This document shows, piece by piece, positions 34,749 through 44,304 of a DNA stretch of 64,000 bases. Numbering within the stretch: position 1 is the first letter of the stretch; each line of letters begins with the position of its first letter. Origin of the DNA: an uncultured Algibacter sp. (lineage in GTDB: Bacteria > Bacteroidota > Bacteroidia > Flavobacteriales > Flavobacteriaceae); NCBI RefSeq assembly GCF_947495925.1, contig NZ_CANMAU010000005.1:62001-126000 (forward strand), written 5' to 3'. A program made the translations under genes and the position numbers. Below the pieces are notes generated by a model, which saw nothing but the letters and a program-made list of their open reading frames with translations, was not told the origin of the DNA and did no database searches.

Positions 34749-35684
34749 ATGAAATCAATTATTTTCTCTCTCCTTTTTTTATGTGTTTGCAGCAGTATGT
34801 TTGCTCAAGAACAAGATTCTTTAACCGATAAAAAAGCGTTCAAAATAGATTTATCACAAAAGATTTTGGTTACAAATGACAGATTTGAAGATTCTATAAT
34901 ACAACAGAAAATAGCAGATAGCCTTCATGACCTTGCCATATTCGAAAAATGGAACACTTTTAAATTTAATCCTTATAAAGACGAATTAAAAACGTATCCT
35001 TTTCTTGTTCAATTTACAGATAGCACATATGCTTCTCCAATAAACCGAAAAAAAGTGATTACATCGCGATTTGGATGGCGTAAAGGCAGGCCTCATCAAG
35101 GAATTGATATTGATTTAATAACTGGTGATGATGTTATGGCTATGCTTGGAGGGGTAATACGATTTGCCGGTTATAGTTCAGGACATGGGAAAACTGTTGT
35201 CATTCGTCATTATAATGGTTTAGAAACGGCCTATGCACACTTGTCCAAATATGCCGTTAAAGTTAATGATACAGTTAAAAAAGGACAAATTATTGGTTTG
35301 GGTGGAACAACAGGAAATGCAAGGGGGAGTCATTTGCATCTCGTAGTTAGCTATAAGGGAAATTTTATAAATCCAGAATACTTATTTGATTTTGGAAAAG
35401 ATAATAAAATAAGAAAACAAAGCCAGTGGATAACTAAACATTGGGTTGGTGCTCATTTTCATAATTCTAGAGTAAAAAGCCATATAACTTTTTATAATAG
35501 CTACGAAGATGCCCTGGCTAGTCAATCAAAACAAAATAACAAACAAATTCATATTGTTAAACAAGGAGATACACTTTATTCAATTTCTAGAAAGTATCAT
35601 GTATCTCTAGTTGAACTATGTAAAACCAACGCCATAGCAGAAAATGGTATTTTAAAAATTGGAAAGAAGCTATTAATTTATTAA
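34749..35684 (+). CDS. M23 family (LytM-type) metallopeptidase with LysM domain
   Basis: 311 residues. The signal peptide ends CVCSSMFAQ. The peptidase M23 domain (about 105-215) has the zinc ligands H116 and D120 in PHQGID, the second His in AYAHL (H164) and H195-L-H197 in GSHLHL, so it is likely active. A LysM domain (268-311, HIVKQGDTLYSISRKYHVSL) binds peptidoglycan. It should cleave cell-wall cross-links in the periplasm during growth or division. Monocistronic. Confidence 0.92.
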   Translation: MKSIIFSLLFLCVCSSMFAQEQDSLTDKKAFKIDLSQKILVTNDRFEDSIIQQKIADSLHDLAIFEKWNTFKFNPYKDELKTYPFLVQFTDSTYASPINRKKVITSRFGWRKGRPHQGIDIDLITGDDVMAMLGGVIRFAGYSSGHGKTVVIRHYNGLETAYAHLSKYAVKVNDTVKKGQIIGLGGTTGNARGSHLHLVVSYKGNFINPEYLFDFGKDNKIRKQSQWITKHWVGAHFHNSRVKSHITFYNSYEDALASQSKQNNKQIHIVKQGDTLYSISRKYHVSLVELCKTNAIAENGILKIGKKLLIY

Positions 35685-35910
35685 AGTATTTGAAATTTGA
35701 TGCGCGTGATTGGTTTGTTTATGTCACTCCAAATGTTTAGTTAGTCAAAATATATTGTTTTCTTTTGATGGGTGGAACAATATGTTTTAAAAGAGGTTTA
35801 TAAATGCCAATATTGAAGTTGAGTTTTTTGTTAAGCAATTTGAATTCTATGTCTTTAAGTAAAATTCAAAACAATAAACCCAGCTATTTAATTAATCTGC
35901 GTAAAGGGTA

Positions 35911-36192
35911 TTAAACCACATTAGCATGTTGAAAACCCTTCATAAAATGATATACTAGGTTTTTTTGCAACAAATAACACATTAGCTTCTTTTAGATTAT
36001 AAAATCTGAATCTACATAATGTGAGTACATATTTTCTGTTATTATTAAGATTAAATAAAACTGAATTTTATGAGGAGAAAATGGATTATGATTACTCGTC
36101 TTTTCAAGCTTTTCTTGAGTTTTTGCAAACGTCATTACCTCAATATCTAGCTCTTTGTTTGATTTATACTCTATTTTTGGTAAGCTTTTCAT
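35911..36192 (-). pseudogene. N-terminal remnant of an AraC family regulator
   Basis: ATG 36192 opens 66 codons containing TSNHNPFSPHKIQFYLILII and SHYVD, characteristic of the N-terminal ligand-binding domain of flavobacterial AraC regulators. It ends at a TAA (35992-35994). Beyond it, EANVLFVAK in another frame and LVYHFMKGFQHANVV in the first frame continue the family pattern, so at least two frameshifts are present. The C-terminal HTH is missing. It lies 22 bp after the TRAP permease gene and may once have regulated it. Confidence 0.7.
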
Positions 36193-36213
36193 TATAAAGT
36201 TAAAATAGAGTTT

Positions 36214-37488
36214 TTAATCCATAAATAAACTGGGCAAGAATAAAGAGATCTCAGGGAAAAGTGTTACTAAAACCAATACAAATAAACTAACAAGTAAAAA
36301 GGGAATACTAGCCTTGCTTACTTTGCTTATTGAAACTTTGCCTATACTTGACGAAACAAAAAGACAAATACCTAGTGGAGGTGTTGTAAGACCTATCATT
36401 AAATTTAATAGTGCGATAACAGCAAAATGAATTGGGTCTACGTCTACAGCAGTTGCTACTTTTAATAAGATTGGAAATAAAATTAAAAGTGCAGCAATAG
36501 TCTCCATAAATGTTCCAACAAAAATCAACAATAAGTTAATTAGCAGAAGAACAACATATTTGTTATCAGAAAAAAGAAGAATTTCCTTTGAAATATACTG
36601 TGGTAACTGTTCTACAATTAAAATCCATCCAAAAAGATTTGCAAAACCTATTAATACCATAAGTGACGCAGAAGTTTTCATGGCGTCCAAAGTAATAACA
36701 ACAATTCTTTTAAAGTTTAATCTTCTATAAACCAATATACCAATAAGTAAAGCATATAAAACCGCTATAATAGAGGCTTCGGTAGGTGTAAATATTCCAC
36801 CTATAATTCCAAAAAGAATAATAAACGTCATTAACAATGACCAAAACGTATCTAAAAATGATGAAAAAATCTGTTTTAAGTTACTTTTCGCATGCTTAGG
36901 ATACTTTCTCTTTACGGAGATAAAATAGGTTACAAACATGAGTCCGAAGCCTAAAAGAAACCCGGGGATTGCACCGGCCAAAAATAGTTTTCCAACAGAA
37001 AGCCCACATAAAGTAGCTGCAATAATCATTGGTACACTTGGTGGAATTATTGGTCCTACAGTTGAAGAAGAAGCTGTTACAGCACAAGAAAAATCAGCAT
37101 CATAGCCTTCTTTTTTCATAGCAGGAATCATTACGGACCCGATACTAGCTGTATCTGAGATCGCGGTTCCTGAAATACCCGCAAAAAGCATGGAAGCACC
37201 AATGTTTGCCAAAGCTAAACCACCTCTAACATGGCCAATTAAGTGATTACAAAATGTAATAATTCTTTCGGTTAACCCACCTTGATTCATTAGGTTCCCT
37301 GTTAGTATAAACCCAGGAATACTCATGAGCACAAAAACATCTATACCAGAATACATTTTCATTGGAATAACAGCTAAGGGAGTACCTGCCACTAAAAGAT
37401 AAATTAAACAAGAAATTCCTAAGGAAAAAGCAATAGGAAAGCGAAGTAATAGACATACTATAAACGACAAGATAAGTATCCAAACCAT
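36214..37488 (-). CDS. TRAP transporter large permease, DctM type
   Basis: 424 residues with about twelve hydrophobic segments. DctM signatures are IDVFVLMSIPGFILTGNLMN, SMLFAGISGTAISDTASIGS and AVTASSSTVGPIIPPSVPMI. It forms the Na+-coupled transport unit with the small permease, whose gene ends 5 bp upstream. The substrate is usually an organic acid. Confidence 0.94.
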   Translation of the reverse strand: MVWILILSFIVCLLLRFPIAFSLGISCLIYLLVAGTPLAVIPMKMYSGIDVFVLMSIPGFILTGNLMNQGGLTERIITFCNHLIGHVRGGLALANIGASMLFAGISGTAISDTASIGSVMIPAMKKEGYDADFSCAVTASSSTVGPIIPPSVPMIIAATLCGLSVGKLFLAGAIPGFLLGFGLMFVTYFISVKRKYPKHAKSNLKQIFSSFLDTFWSLLMTFIILFGIIGGIFTPTEASIIAVLYALLIGILVYRRLNFKRIVVITLDAMKTSASLMVLIGFANLFGWILIVEQLPQYISKEILLFSDNKYVVLLLINLLLIFVGTFMETIAALLILFPILLKVATAVDVDPIHFAVIALLNLMIGLTTPPLGICLFVSSSIGKVSISKVSKASIPFLLVSLFVLVLVTLFPEISLFLPSLFMD

Positions 37489-37493
37489 ATAGC

Positions 37494-37967
37494 TTATTTT
37501 GTTTTAAAAAGCTTAAACATTTTTAATAATGCATAAATACCAATAGTTAGCCCCATTAAAGGCATACTTATAAAAGCAATGGCCATGGGAAACTTCATGC
37601 TCGGTGATTGCTCTTTCCATCCTGCTTCTACCAATTGCATACCGTAAAAAGTAAAAATGATGCACAAGACAATAACAAATAAATATGTTGCTTTCAGTAA
37701 ATGTTTTTGCCAAATTTTTGAAAACTTATTGAATATAAAATCAAAGGAGACATAGAAGTCAGTTTTCATAGCCAATCCGGAAGAAAAGGCAATCGCAAAA
37801 ACAAATAGCAAGCGAGAAGCTTCTTCAGTCCAAGACGGAGCTTTATCCATAAAAAAACGTCCATAAATTTGTATAAGCGTAATTCCAATAAAGCCGAACG
37901 TACTTAATATGGTTCCCGCTTTTAAGAAAACGCCCAACCCTTTTTGTATTTTATTAATTATTTGCAT
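37494..37967 (-). CDS. TRAP transporter small permease, DctQ type
   Basis: 157 residues with four membrane helices; the conserved QIYGRFFMDKAPSWTEEASR and GLAMKTDFYVSFDF segments are typical of DctQ. It links the substrate-binding protein to the large permease. Its start overlaps the end of the dctP-like gene by 14 bp, giving a tightly coupled P-Q-M order. Confidence 0.93.
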   Translation of the reverse strand: MQIINKIQKGLGVFLKAGTILSTFGFIGITLIQIYGRFFMDKAPSWTEEASRLLFVFAIAFSSGLAMKTDFYVSFDFIFNKFSKIWQKHLLKATYLFVIVLCIIFTFYGMQLVEAGWKEQSPSMKFPMAIAFISMPLMGLTIGIYALLKMFKLFKTK

Positions 37968-38958
37968 GCGATGGCTTTATGGTTTTATAAATCTCTTGCA
38001 TTTCTGGTGAAAGCGTATTAAAAATAGCCGCACCACATTTTTCGATAAAAGCTTTATTATCAACGGCTATAAAAGTCATCCCTAATGCTTCTAATTCCTC
38101 CTTAATTTTCCTTTCATTTTCCAAAAAAAGTTGGCGCTCATAGGCCTGCATATCTTTAGCTGCCTCTAAAAATATTTTTTTGAGATCATCGGGAAAAGCT
38201 TGAAATTGCTTTTCACCTATTACAGGATAAGTCCAGCTTATGACATGTCCCGTAAGATTTACATATTTCTGAACTTCATAAAAACCGGTTACTTTAATTA
38301 AAGCTAGTGGATTTTCTTGAGCATCAATTGTACCTTGTTGCAATGATGTAAATACTTCAGAATATGCCATAGGCGTTGTTTTGGCACCAAGTGCTTCCCA
38401 TGCCGTAACAAAAGATGGTACATTAGGTACTCTAAGAATTAATCCGTTTAAATCATCAGGGTGTTTTATAGGTCTGTTAGAAGTTAAATGCCTTGCTCCT
38501 GCAAGAAAATAGCCCAATGGTCTCAAGCCTGTTTTATCTAACATTTCTTTATTAATTCGCTTGCCTAAGGGACCATTAATCAAATTTGCAACTTGATTTT
38601 GATTTTCAAGAAGGAAAGGCATTTCACAAAACGTCATAATTTCAGTCCAATTGCTTAATAACGAACTGGTCGTAGTCATATCTATAACTCCTGACTGTAT
38701 CAGTCTTATGGCTTCAATCTCTTTTGCTAATTGCTCTGAATGGTAACTTTGAATTTGTATTCGTCCATCAGATCGTTCTTCTATAATTTTTTCAAAATAT
38801 TGAAAAGCTTTAAACCAAGTATGCTCTTCTCCTACTAAAAGGCTCGCCCTAATTACAAATTCAGGCTCTTTTTTAACATTACAGCTACTTATAGCTATGA
38901 AAGCAATCGCTAAAGTTAAAAGAATACAATAAAAATTTAGAAATCGATGCTTCACCAA
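37954..38958 (-). CDS. TRAP transporter substrate-binding lipoprotein, DctP type
   Basis: 334 residues. The N-terminus has a lipobox (IAISSC), so the binding protein is membrane anchored. Conserved features are RIQIQSYHSEQLAKEIEAIR, LGYFLAGARHLTSNRPIKHP, LRVPNVPSF (the Arg that binds a substrate carboxylate) and FTSLQQGTIDAQENPLALI. It captures a carboxylated substrate in the periplasm for the Q/M permease. The neighbours give no clue to the substrate beyond the AraC relic. Confidence 0.93.
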   Translation of the reverse strand: MVKHRFLNFYCILLTLAIAFIAISSCNVKKEPEFVIRASLLVGEEHTWFKAFQYFEKIIEERSDGRIQIQSYHSEQLAKEIEAIRLIQSGVIDMTTTSSLLSNWTEIMTFCEMPFLLENQNQVANLINGPLGKRINKEMLDKTGLRPLGYFLAGARHLTSNRPIKHPDDLNGLILRVPNVPSFVTAWEALGAKTTPMAYSEVFTSLQQGTIDAQENPLALIKVTGFYEVQKYVNLTGHVISWTYPVIGEKQFQAFPDDLKKIFLEAAKDMQAYERQLFLENERKIKEELEALGMTFIAVDNKAFIEKCGAAIFNTLSPEMQEIYKTIKPSHANN

Positions 38959-39224
38959 CTATAAAGTTTATGATCACAAAATAGCATATTTGAAATATAC
39001 AATCCCAATAAAAAGCTTTTTTTTTGCTTTTAAGAGTGTAAATATCATGTTTTGACAACACATTCTATTAGCGACAAGTTGATATAGCTTCAATAATTAG
39101 GCTAAGATGAAATGAAGCTCTAAACTTCATTAGAAAGGAAATATCCGATAAATGGTAGTGGATATCCCATATTCTAAACCATATGTTCCATACACATCGT
39201 ATATGCTTCAAAACCGTTTTATAA

Positions 39225-40349
39225 ATGAAACTCTTAACCTACCCCATCACTACGATTGTTTTTAGCATAATATTTTGCTGTTTACTAAATAGTTGTTCGC
39301 GTACAGATGATACAACTCCAAAAGACATTACATTAAATAACCCGTTAATGAATCCTGAAGATGGTCCAGCTGCCGGAAACCCTGCTGGAAATGTCTCAGT
39401 TCCGTTAGAAGCTAGTCTTGAAGATGTTTCAACTCCGGATATTATTATAGGAGATGGCACACCAGATAGTTGTACATGTGATGCTGTTATTGATGCAGTG
39501 GCTAAAGGAGGGAAAATAGTTTTTAATTGTGGCACTGATCCATTAACTATTGAAATGACTGAACCTGCAAAAGTATTTAATAATGCGAAGCCAGATATTA
39601 TTATTGACGGAGGTGGTTTAATTACCTTAAGTGGCCAGGGAAGGACTAGAATTCTATACATGAACACCTGTGATGCCAATCAAGTATGGACAACAGATCA
39701 TTGTCAAAATCAAAGCACTCCCCGACTTATCGTACAGAATATCACCTTTTCTGATGGTAACTCAACTAACGAAACTGAATATACAGGAGGTGGGGCTATT
39801 TGGGTTCGTGGTGGTAGACTTAAAGTTGTTAATGCACGTTTTTTCAACAATACGTGCAAAAAAACAGGACCAGATGTAGGTGGCGCAGCAATTAGAGTCT
39901 TTAGTCAATATAATAATTTACCAGTATATATTACAAATACTACTTTTGGTGGTGCCGAAGGTTATGGAAATAGTGGTTCTAACGGAGGAGCTATAAGCAG
40001 TATTGGTGTTTCCTGGACCATTTATAATAGTCTATTTTCGTATAATAAAGCTCTTGGGAATGGAGGAAATCCTGCTATTTCTGGAACACCTGGAGGTGGA
40101 AGTGGGGGGGCTATATACAATGATGGTAATACCATGACATTAAGTTTATTTGGCACGCAAATTGAAAAAAATGAAGTAAATGCCTTTGGGTCTTCCATAT
40201 TTTTTGTGAGTAATGATCATTCTGGAAACATCATTATTGATAATTCGACAATACAAAATAATCTAGGAGGTTCTTGGTATCCTAAATACAACAGTATTTC
40301 AATGCATGATGATACGCCTATCGAGGTTACCAATTCGGTAATTAAATAG
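39225..40349 (+). CDS. Right-handed beta-helix (pectate-lyase-like) lipoprotein
   Basis: 374 residues with lipobox LLNSC (Cys at 24). After a low-complexity linker rich in Pro, Gly, Asn and Asp, residues ~80-374 form beta-helix coils: IIIDGGGLITLSGQGRTRIL, LIVQNITFSDGNS, GGGAIWVRGGRLKVVNARFF and GGAIYNDGNTMTLSLFG. The pattern matches polymorphic-outer-membrane-protein/parallel beta-helix families. Catalytic residues of polysaccharide lyases could not be placed, so it may be only a surface adhesin-like or glycan-binding protein. It is divergent from the TRAP operon. Confidence 0.75.
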   Translation: MKLLTYPITTIVFSIIFCCLLNSCSRTDDTTPKDITLNNPLMNPEDGPAAGNPAGNVSVPLEASLEDVSTPDIIIGDGTPDSCTCDAVIDAVAKGGKIVFNCGTDPLTIEMTEPAKVFNNAKPDIIIDGGGLITLSGQGRTRILYMNTCDANQVWTTDHCQNQSTPRLIVQNITFSDGNSTNETEYTGGGAIWVRGGRLKVVNARFFNNTCKKTGPDVGGAAIRVFSQYNNLPVYITNTTFGGAEGYGNSGSNGGAISSIGVSWTIYNSLFSYNKALGNGGNPAISGTPGGGSGGAIYNDGNTMTLSLFGTQIEKNEVNAFGSSIFFVSNDHSGNIIIDNSTIQNNLGGSWYPKYNSISMHDDTPIEVTNSVIK

Positions 40350-40459
40350 TTTTTTAGGCTATTCTTGACTAAAAAATATTTAATGCGGTATACTAATAAA
40401 ATTATAAACTCAGAGGTTTTAGTTATTTATCAATTATATAATAGAATTACTGACACCCA

Positions 40460-41863
40460 TTAAAAATCAATACTCTTTATCTTATAAGCATACAAACCTT
40501 TTTTATAATTTGCTTCAAGCAAAACCATTTTTTTTGTAGTTTCAGCGGGTAGCTCAGAATAGTGGTTATTTAAAATGACCACTAAAAAAGGTTTTTCTGA
40601 ATCTAAAAACTGCTGCAATTCCATTAAAGTTATTGTTTCCATATACCCTTTGGAATAAAACTGACCTGAATAATTTGCTTTATGTAAACAAAAAAGGGGC
40701 GTATCGCGGAAGGTGTGCGTTTCTAATAAATATTTATCGGTATTATAGTAATTGCGAGATCTTTTATTTGTAGTGCTATAAACGCCAATAAGTAAAGATA
40801 ATAAAAGGAATACTACGCTTGACTTTATCAATACTATTCTATGCTTGATATCAGTCCACCAATTTACTATGATTAAAGCAATCGGAATCATTACTGGCAT
40901 AATATAAGGATGAATTAAACTTCTAGAAATTGTAAAGAAAGTAGGTGTCCACAGAATCCAAAACAACAGAAATGCCGTCCATTCATTTTTCAAAATTGAA
41001 TGTCTTTTCTTCCATACATTTTTTAAAATGATAAGTCCCCATGGAAGCGTAAACAAAACTAAGAAAACCCAGATCATTCCTAAAGCTTGATATTTCGGAA
41101 ATCCGTATTTATCTCCAGACCAGCTTGAGTCGAAAAAACGTTTAAAATGTTCTCCAACCACAAAATAATCAATAAACCCGGGTGTTTCCTTTTCTGCTAG
41201 CATATACCAAGGTACACCTACCGTTATGACAACAAGAGAACCTTTTAAGAGAGATATTTTCTTTAATACTGTTTCAATTCTTTTAAATATTAAAGCCCAA
41301 ATAAGAATTGGAGGTAGTGTTAAAATTAAAACTATGGGTCCCTTTGCTAGTAAGCCAAGTCCGAGCCCAAAAAAGACTAAATATTGCGAATAAGGTTTAG
41401 GCTTTTCTTTTACCGATTCCCAAAAGGAAAGCATAACTAATGTAATAGCAAAAGTTAAGGATACATCTGTTGATACTACGCCTGCATGGATCAAGAATTC
41501 TGGGATTGTTAATACAATAACTCCTGGCAAAAAAAATGGAAGACCTTTTCTGTTTGCATATTTACCAATCACTATTATTAAAATAATTGTTAAGAGTAAA
41601 GAAGGTAATCTAACAAAGAACTCATTAATAGTAAAAACCTTAAGGGATAATGCGGATAACCAGGTTGACAATGGTGGTTTAGCCCAAAAAGGAATACCAT
41701 AGTCAATTTGAGGTGTAATCCAGTTTCCTGTTTCCGCCATTAATCTTGCAATTTCTGCATAACGAGCTTCTGTTTTATCCATTAAAGGAATTACCGCATT
41801 TAAAATGCCACGAATAACAAGAATTATTATTACCGTATACTTATAAAACTTTGGGTTATTCAT
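40460..41863 (-). CDS. GT39/ArnT-like integral-membrane glycosyltransferase
   Basis: 467 residues from ATG 41863, with in-frame ATGs at 41875 and 41887 as alternatives. About eleven membrane helices follow a first loop PLMDKTEARYAEIARLMAET, where the D/E pair is the catalytic signature of ArnT and protein mannosyltransferases. PFWAKPPLSTWLSAL is the conserved second loop. Such enzymes transfer a sugar from a polyprenyl-phosphate donor to lipid A or protein on the periplasmic side. The preceding GT2 gene overlaps its start by 8 bp and probably makes the polyprenyl-phosphate sugar. Confidence 0.88.
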   Translation of the reverse strand: MNNPKFYKYTVIIILVIRGILNAVIPLMDKTEARYAEIARLMAETGNWITPQIDYGIPFWAKPPLSTWLSALSLKVFTINEFFVRLPSLLLTIILIIVIGKYANRKGLPFFLPGVIVLTIPEFLIHAGVVSTDVSLTFAITLVMLSFWESVKEKPKPYSQYLVFFGLGLGLLAKGPIVLILTLPPILIWALIFKRIETVLKKISLLKGSLVVITVGVPWYMLAEKETPGFIDYFVVGEHFKRFFDSSWSGDKYGFPKYQALGMIWVFLVLFTLPWGLIILKNVWKKRHSILKNEWTAFLLFWILWTPTFFTISRSLIHPYIMPVMIPIALIIVNWWTDIKHRIVLIKSSVVFLLLSLLIGVYSTTNKRSRNYYNTDKYLLETHTFRDTPLFCLHKANYSGQFYSKGYMETITLMELQQFLDSEKPFLVVILNNHYSELPAETTKKMVLLEANYKKGLYAYKIKSIDF

Positions 41864-42638
41864 ATACCGCTTCATTTTTAATTTCACTTGATTGAGCAGG
41901 TACTTTATAGGTGTATTTAATAAGAATTAAATCAATCCAAAGTTTAAAAAAATAGGTTAAAGGTACTTTAGAGTCAGGGGTGTCTATCCATGAGTTTAAA
42001 GGAACCTCTTTTACTTTTTCTACCAATTTATCTTTACCATATAAAAATAATAACCGATGGAATAACTCAACATCAAAAAGCCATTTTGAGACAAACTTTT
42101 CTTTGAATAACTGAGCAGCTAAACTTCTTTCAAATATTTTGCATCCGCATTGGGTATCATATACTTTTAGGTTTAATTGTTTTGAAATTAAAGTTGCTAA
42201 GCACCTACCTATAATAAAACGGTATTTTTTTCTGTCAATGCTCGCATCTAATTTAGCTATACGAGATCCAAATGCAAATGTGACATTTGAGGTTAGTTGA
42301 TTACTAATAGTCCAACATTCTTCAAGAGATGTTGATAAATCAGCATCTAGATAGGCTATATTTTTGAACATAAAAGTTTCTAAACAAGAAATAATTCCCA
42401 TTTTAACCGCTTCAGCTTTTCCTCTATTATCTTTTAAATCTATTATATGTGACTGAGTAGGATGATTACTATTTAAAAATTTTAAATAGTTCATTGTAAC
42501 ATCGGTTGATCCATCATTTACAAAACAAAGCATAACCTTAGGATTGTTTTTAATAAAATGATGGTACTTATTTAACTGAATTCTTTTTGACTCATTGTAA
42601 CATGGGAGAACTATAATTAGCTCGAAGGTGGTATACAT
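41856..42638 (-). CDS. GT2 family polyprenyl-phosphate glycosyltransferase (DPG-synthase-like)
   Basis: 260 residues. The GT-A core shows LIIVLPCYNESKR, LCFVNDGSTDVTM, DNRGKAEAVKMGI and the metal-binding AYLDADLSTSLEE (DxD), followed by FAFGSRIA and DTQCGCKIFER. This order matches dolichyl-phosphate glucose/mannose synthases. It is encoded directly before the ArnT-like transferase with overlapping ends, so the pair likely provides and uses a lipid-linked sugar for envelope modification. Confidence 0.88.
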   Translation of the reverse strand: MYTTFELIIVLPCYNESKRIQLNKYHHFIKNNPKVMLCFVNDGSTDVTMNYLKFLNSNHPTQSHIIDLKDNRGKAEAVKMGIISCLETFMFKNIAYLDADLSTSLEECWTISNQLTSNVTFAFGSRIAKLDASIDRKKYRFIIGRCLATLISKQLNLKVYDTQCGCKIFERSLAAQLFKEKFVSKWLFDVELFHRLLFLYGKDKLVEKVKEVPLNSWIDTPDSKVPLTYFFKLWIDLILIKYTYKVPAQSSEIKNEAVYE

Positions 42639-42772
42639 AATTTAAAAATTTATGTAATTGTGCTTCATAAGAGTGTATTTAAATATAAGACGTTTACAAG
42701 GTAGCAATACCCTATTTTTGTTTTAAAACGAAATCAAAAGTATCTCGATAATATGAGGATATAAAATGAAGT

Positions 42773-42798
42773 AGGTTCAGAATACGTATTCTGAACCT
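42773..42798. terminator. Perfect 26-bp palindrome after the AraC-type gene, possible terminator
   Basis: AGGTTCAGAATAC and GTATTCTGAACCT are exact complements with no loop bases between. It begins 20 bp after the end of the minus-strand AraC-type gene. No strong T-run follows on that strand, so it may be a weak terminator or a protein-binding site. Confidence 0.5.
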
Positions 42799-42817
42799 TA
42801 TAAATTTAAAGCAAAGG

Positions 42818-43834
42818 TTACTGAAGAAGTTGTTTTTTAAACTGACTAGGCGTTATACCCTTTAATTTTTTAAAAGTTGTATTGAATGAAGATTTTGAAC
42901 TAAACCCAACTTCATTCGCAATTCCCAAAAGTGTATAATTTTTATATTCTTTTGCTTGTAAGCATAGTATAAAGTCTTCAACACGGTATTGATTTAATAA
43001 ATCCTGAAACCCAATATTCATGTGTACATTTAAAATCTCAGATAAATGCTGTCTAGGAATATTTAGCCTTTTTGCAACATCATTAACAGTTAGTTTCTGA
43101 TTTTTATAGAGCCTCTCTTGAGTCATTAATAAAACTAACTCCGACTTATAATAAATAATATCCTTTTGTTGTAAACTTGATGCGTTATATTTTAAGTTGT
43201 TAGATTTTGGTAATATGGCTTTAGGTGTTAAGATCAATTTATAAAGAACAAAGTAAAATAACAAAACGGCGATAATAATTATGCCATAACTGTCTAAAAA
43301 AAGTGGAGAATTATTCGATTTGGTTAATAAAAAGGTAACTTCATCTATGATAAAAATAATAGTGAGTGGAATTGCAAATAAGAGCAACCATTTTTCTTTT
43401 TTCGATTTAAGAATATGATAAATTGTATATGTTAAGTAAACTAAAAAAGTAAGTTCTGTAAGTTCTTTCATAAAGAATAAAAAAGGTGTAGCCTCCCATA
43501 TTTCGAAATAATACCCTGTTAATAAAAGTATGTTAATTAAATATGGAATAAAAAAAACAAAGTCTTTAGAACTGAAACTCTCTTTTCCCGATTTATAATA
43601 GCGCATAAATAAAAAAAAGAACGTAATGATAAGTATATCGTGAAAAACGAACCAATTAGCATCTTTAATAAAAAGATTATAACTATCGTCCCCTAAAGCA
43701 TATAATAAAACAGATGAAACACAACCTACCAACAACCAAAAGTTTGGCTTTTTGTAATGATGTTTATGCTTAAAAACGATGAATAATAGAAATATTCCTT
43801 GTAAAAGCGCAACGATTTGAATGGTTTTTAACAT
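42818..43834 (-). CDS. AraC family regulator with N-terminal membrane domain
   Basis: 338 residues. Residues 1-210 contain six or seven hydrophobic helices, a sensor type common in Bacteroidota. The C-terminal ~100 residues are an AraC DNA-binding domain: LTVNDVAKRLNIPRQHLSEI (first HTH) and LLGIANEVGFSSKSSFNTTF with FKKLKGITPSQFKKQL (second HTH). It likely senses a membrane or extracellular signal; the target is unknown. The neighbouring glycosyltransferase operon is 180 bp downstream on the same strand. Confidence 0.9.
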   Translation of the reverse strand: MLKTIQIVALLQGIFLLFIVFKHKHHYKKPNFWLLVGCVSSVLLYALGDDSYNLFIKDANWFVFHDILIITFFFLFMRYYKSGKESFSSKDFVFFIPYLINILLLTGYYFEIWEATPFLFFMKELTELTFLVYLTYTIYHILKSKKEKWLLLFAIPLTIIFIIDEVTFLLTKSNNSPLFLDSYGIIIIAVLLFYFVLYKLILTPKAILPKSNNLKYNASSLQQKDIIYYKSELVLLMTQERLYKNQKLTVNDVAKRLNIPRQHLSEILNVHMNIGFQDLLNQYRVEDFILCLQAKEYKNYTLLGIANEVGFSSKSSFNTTFKKLKGITPSQFKKQLLQ

Positions 43835-44304
43835 CTATCAGAAGTCTAACTTAGGCACTAAAATAAAGTAAAATATTATTCAAAAAAACACGATGTTTTG
43901 AATGTTTTTCGTGAATAGACGTTCAACGACTAATTCTAAAACTCAAGTATCAGATATAAAACATGTTATAAGAAAAAGCTAAGGTTTATCTTGTGAAAAA
44001 ATTAGTTAATAAAAAAAAGTAGCCATTTGAAAAGATTTGGCTCATATACAGTTTTTGTAGTAATTAGCTTGTGTTCAGGTTATGACTTTACTAAGTATTA
44101 AGGGGAATTTATAAACAGTTTTTTAATTATATGTTTTCAAAAAAATCTGATTTTATTGTATTTCAGTATTATTAAATACGGCATAATTTTCAAAATTAGG
44201 AATCAATAAACAGCTCTTTATTTTTACATCAATACTCCTTTTTAAGAATATATAAATTCAAATTGTATCTTAGCCAATAATAAATTTGATAAATTGATTT
44301 TACC
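43835..44304. other. 470-bp divergent intergenic region
   Basis: It separates the AraC-type gene and the rhamnosyltransferase-like gene, which point away from each other. Only AT-rich sequence without clear hairpins or TAnnTTTG boxes was seen; TGTATCTTAG at about 44264 is the nearest -10-like string for the plus-strand gene. Confidence 0.4.
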
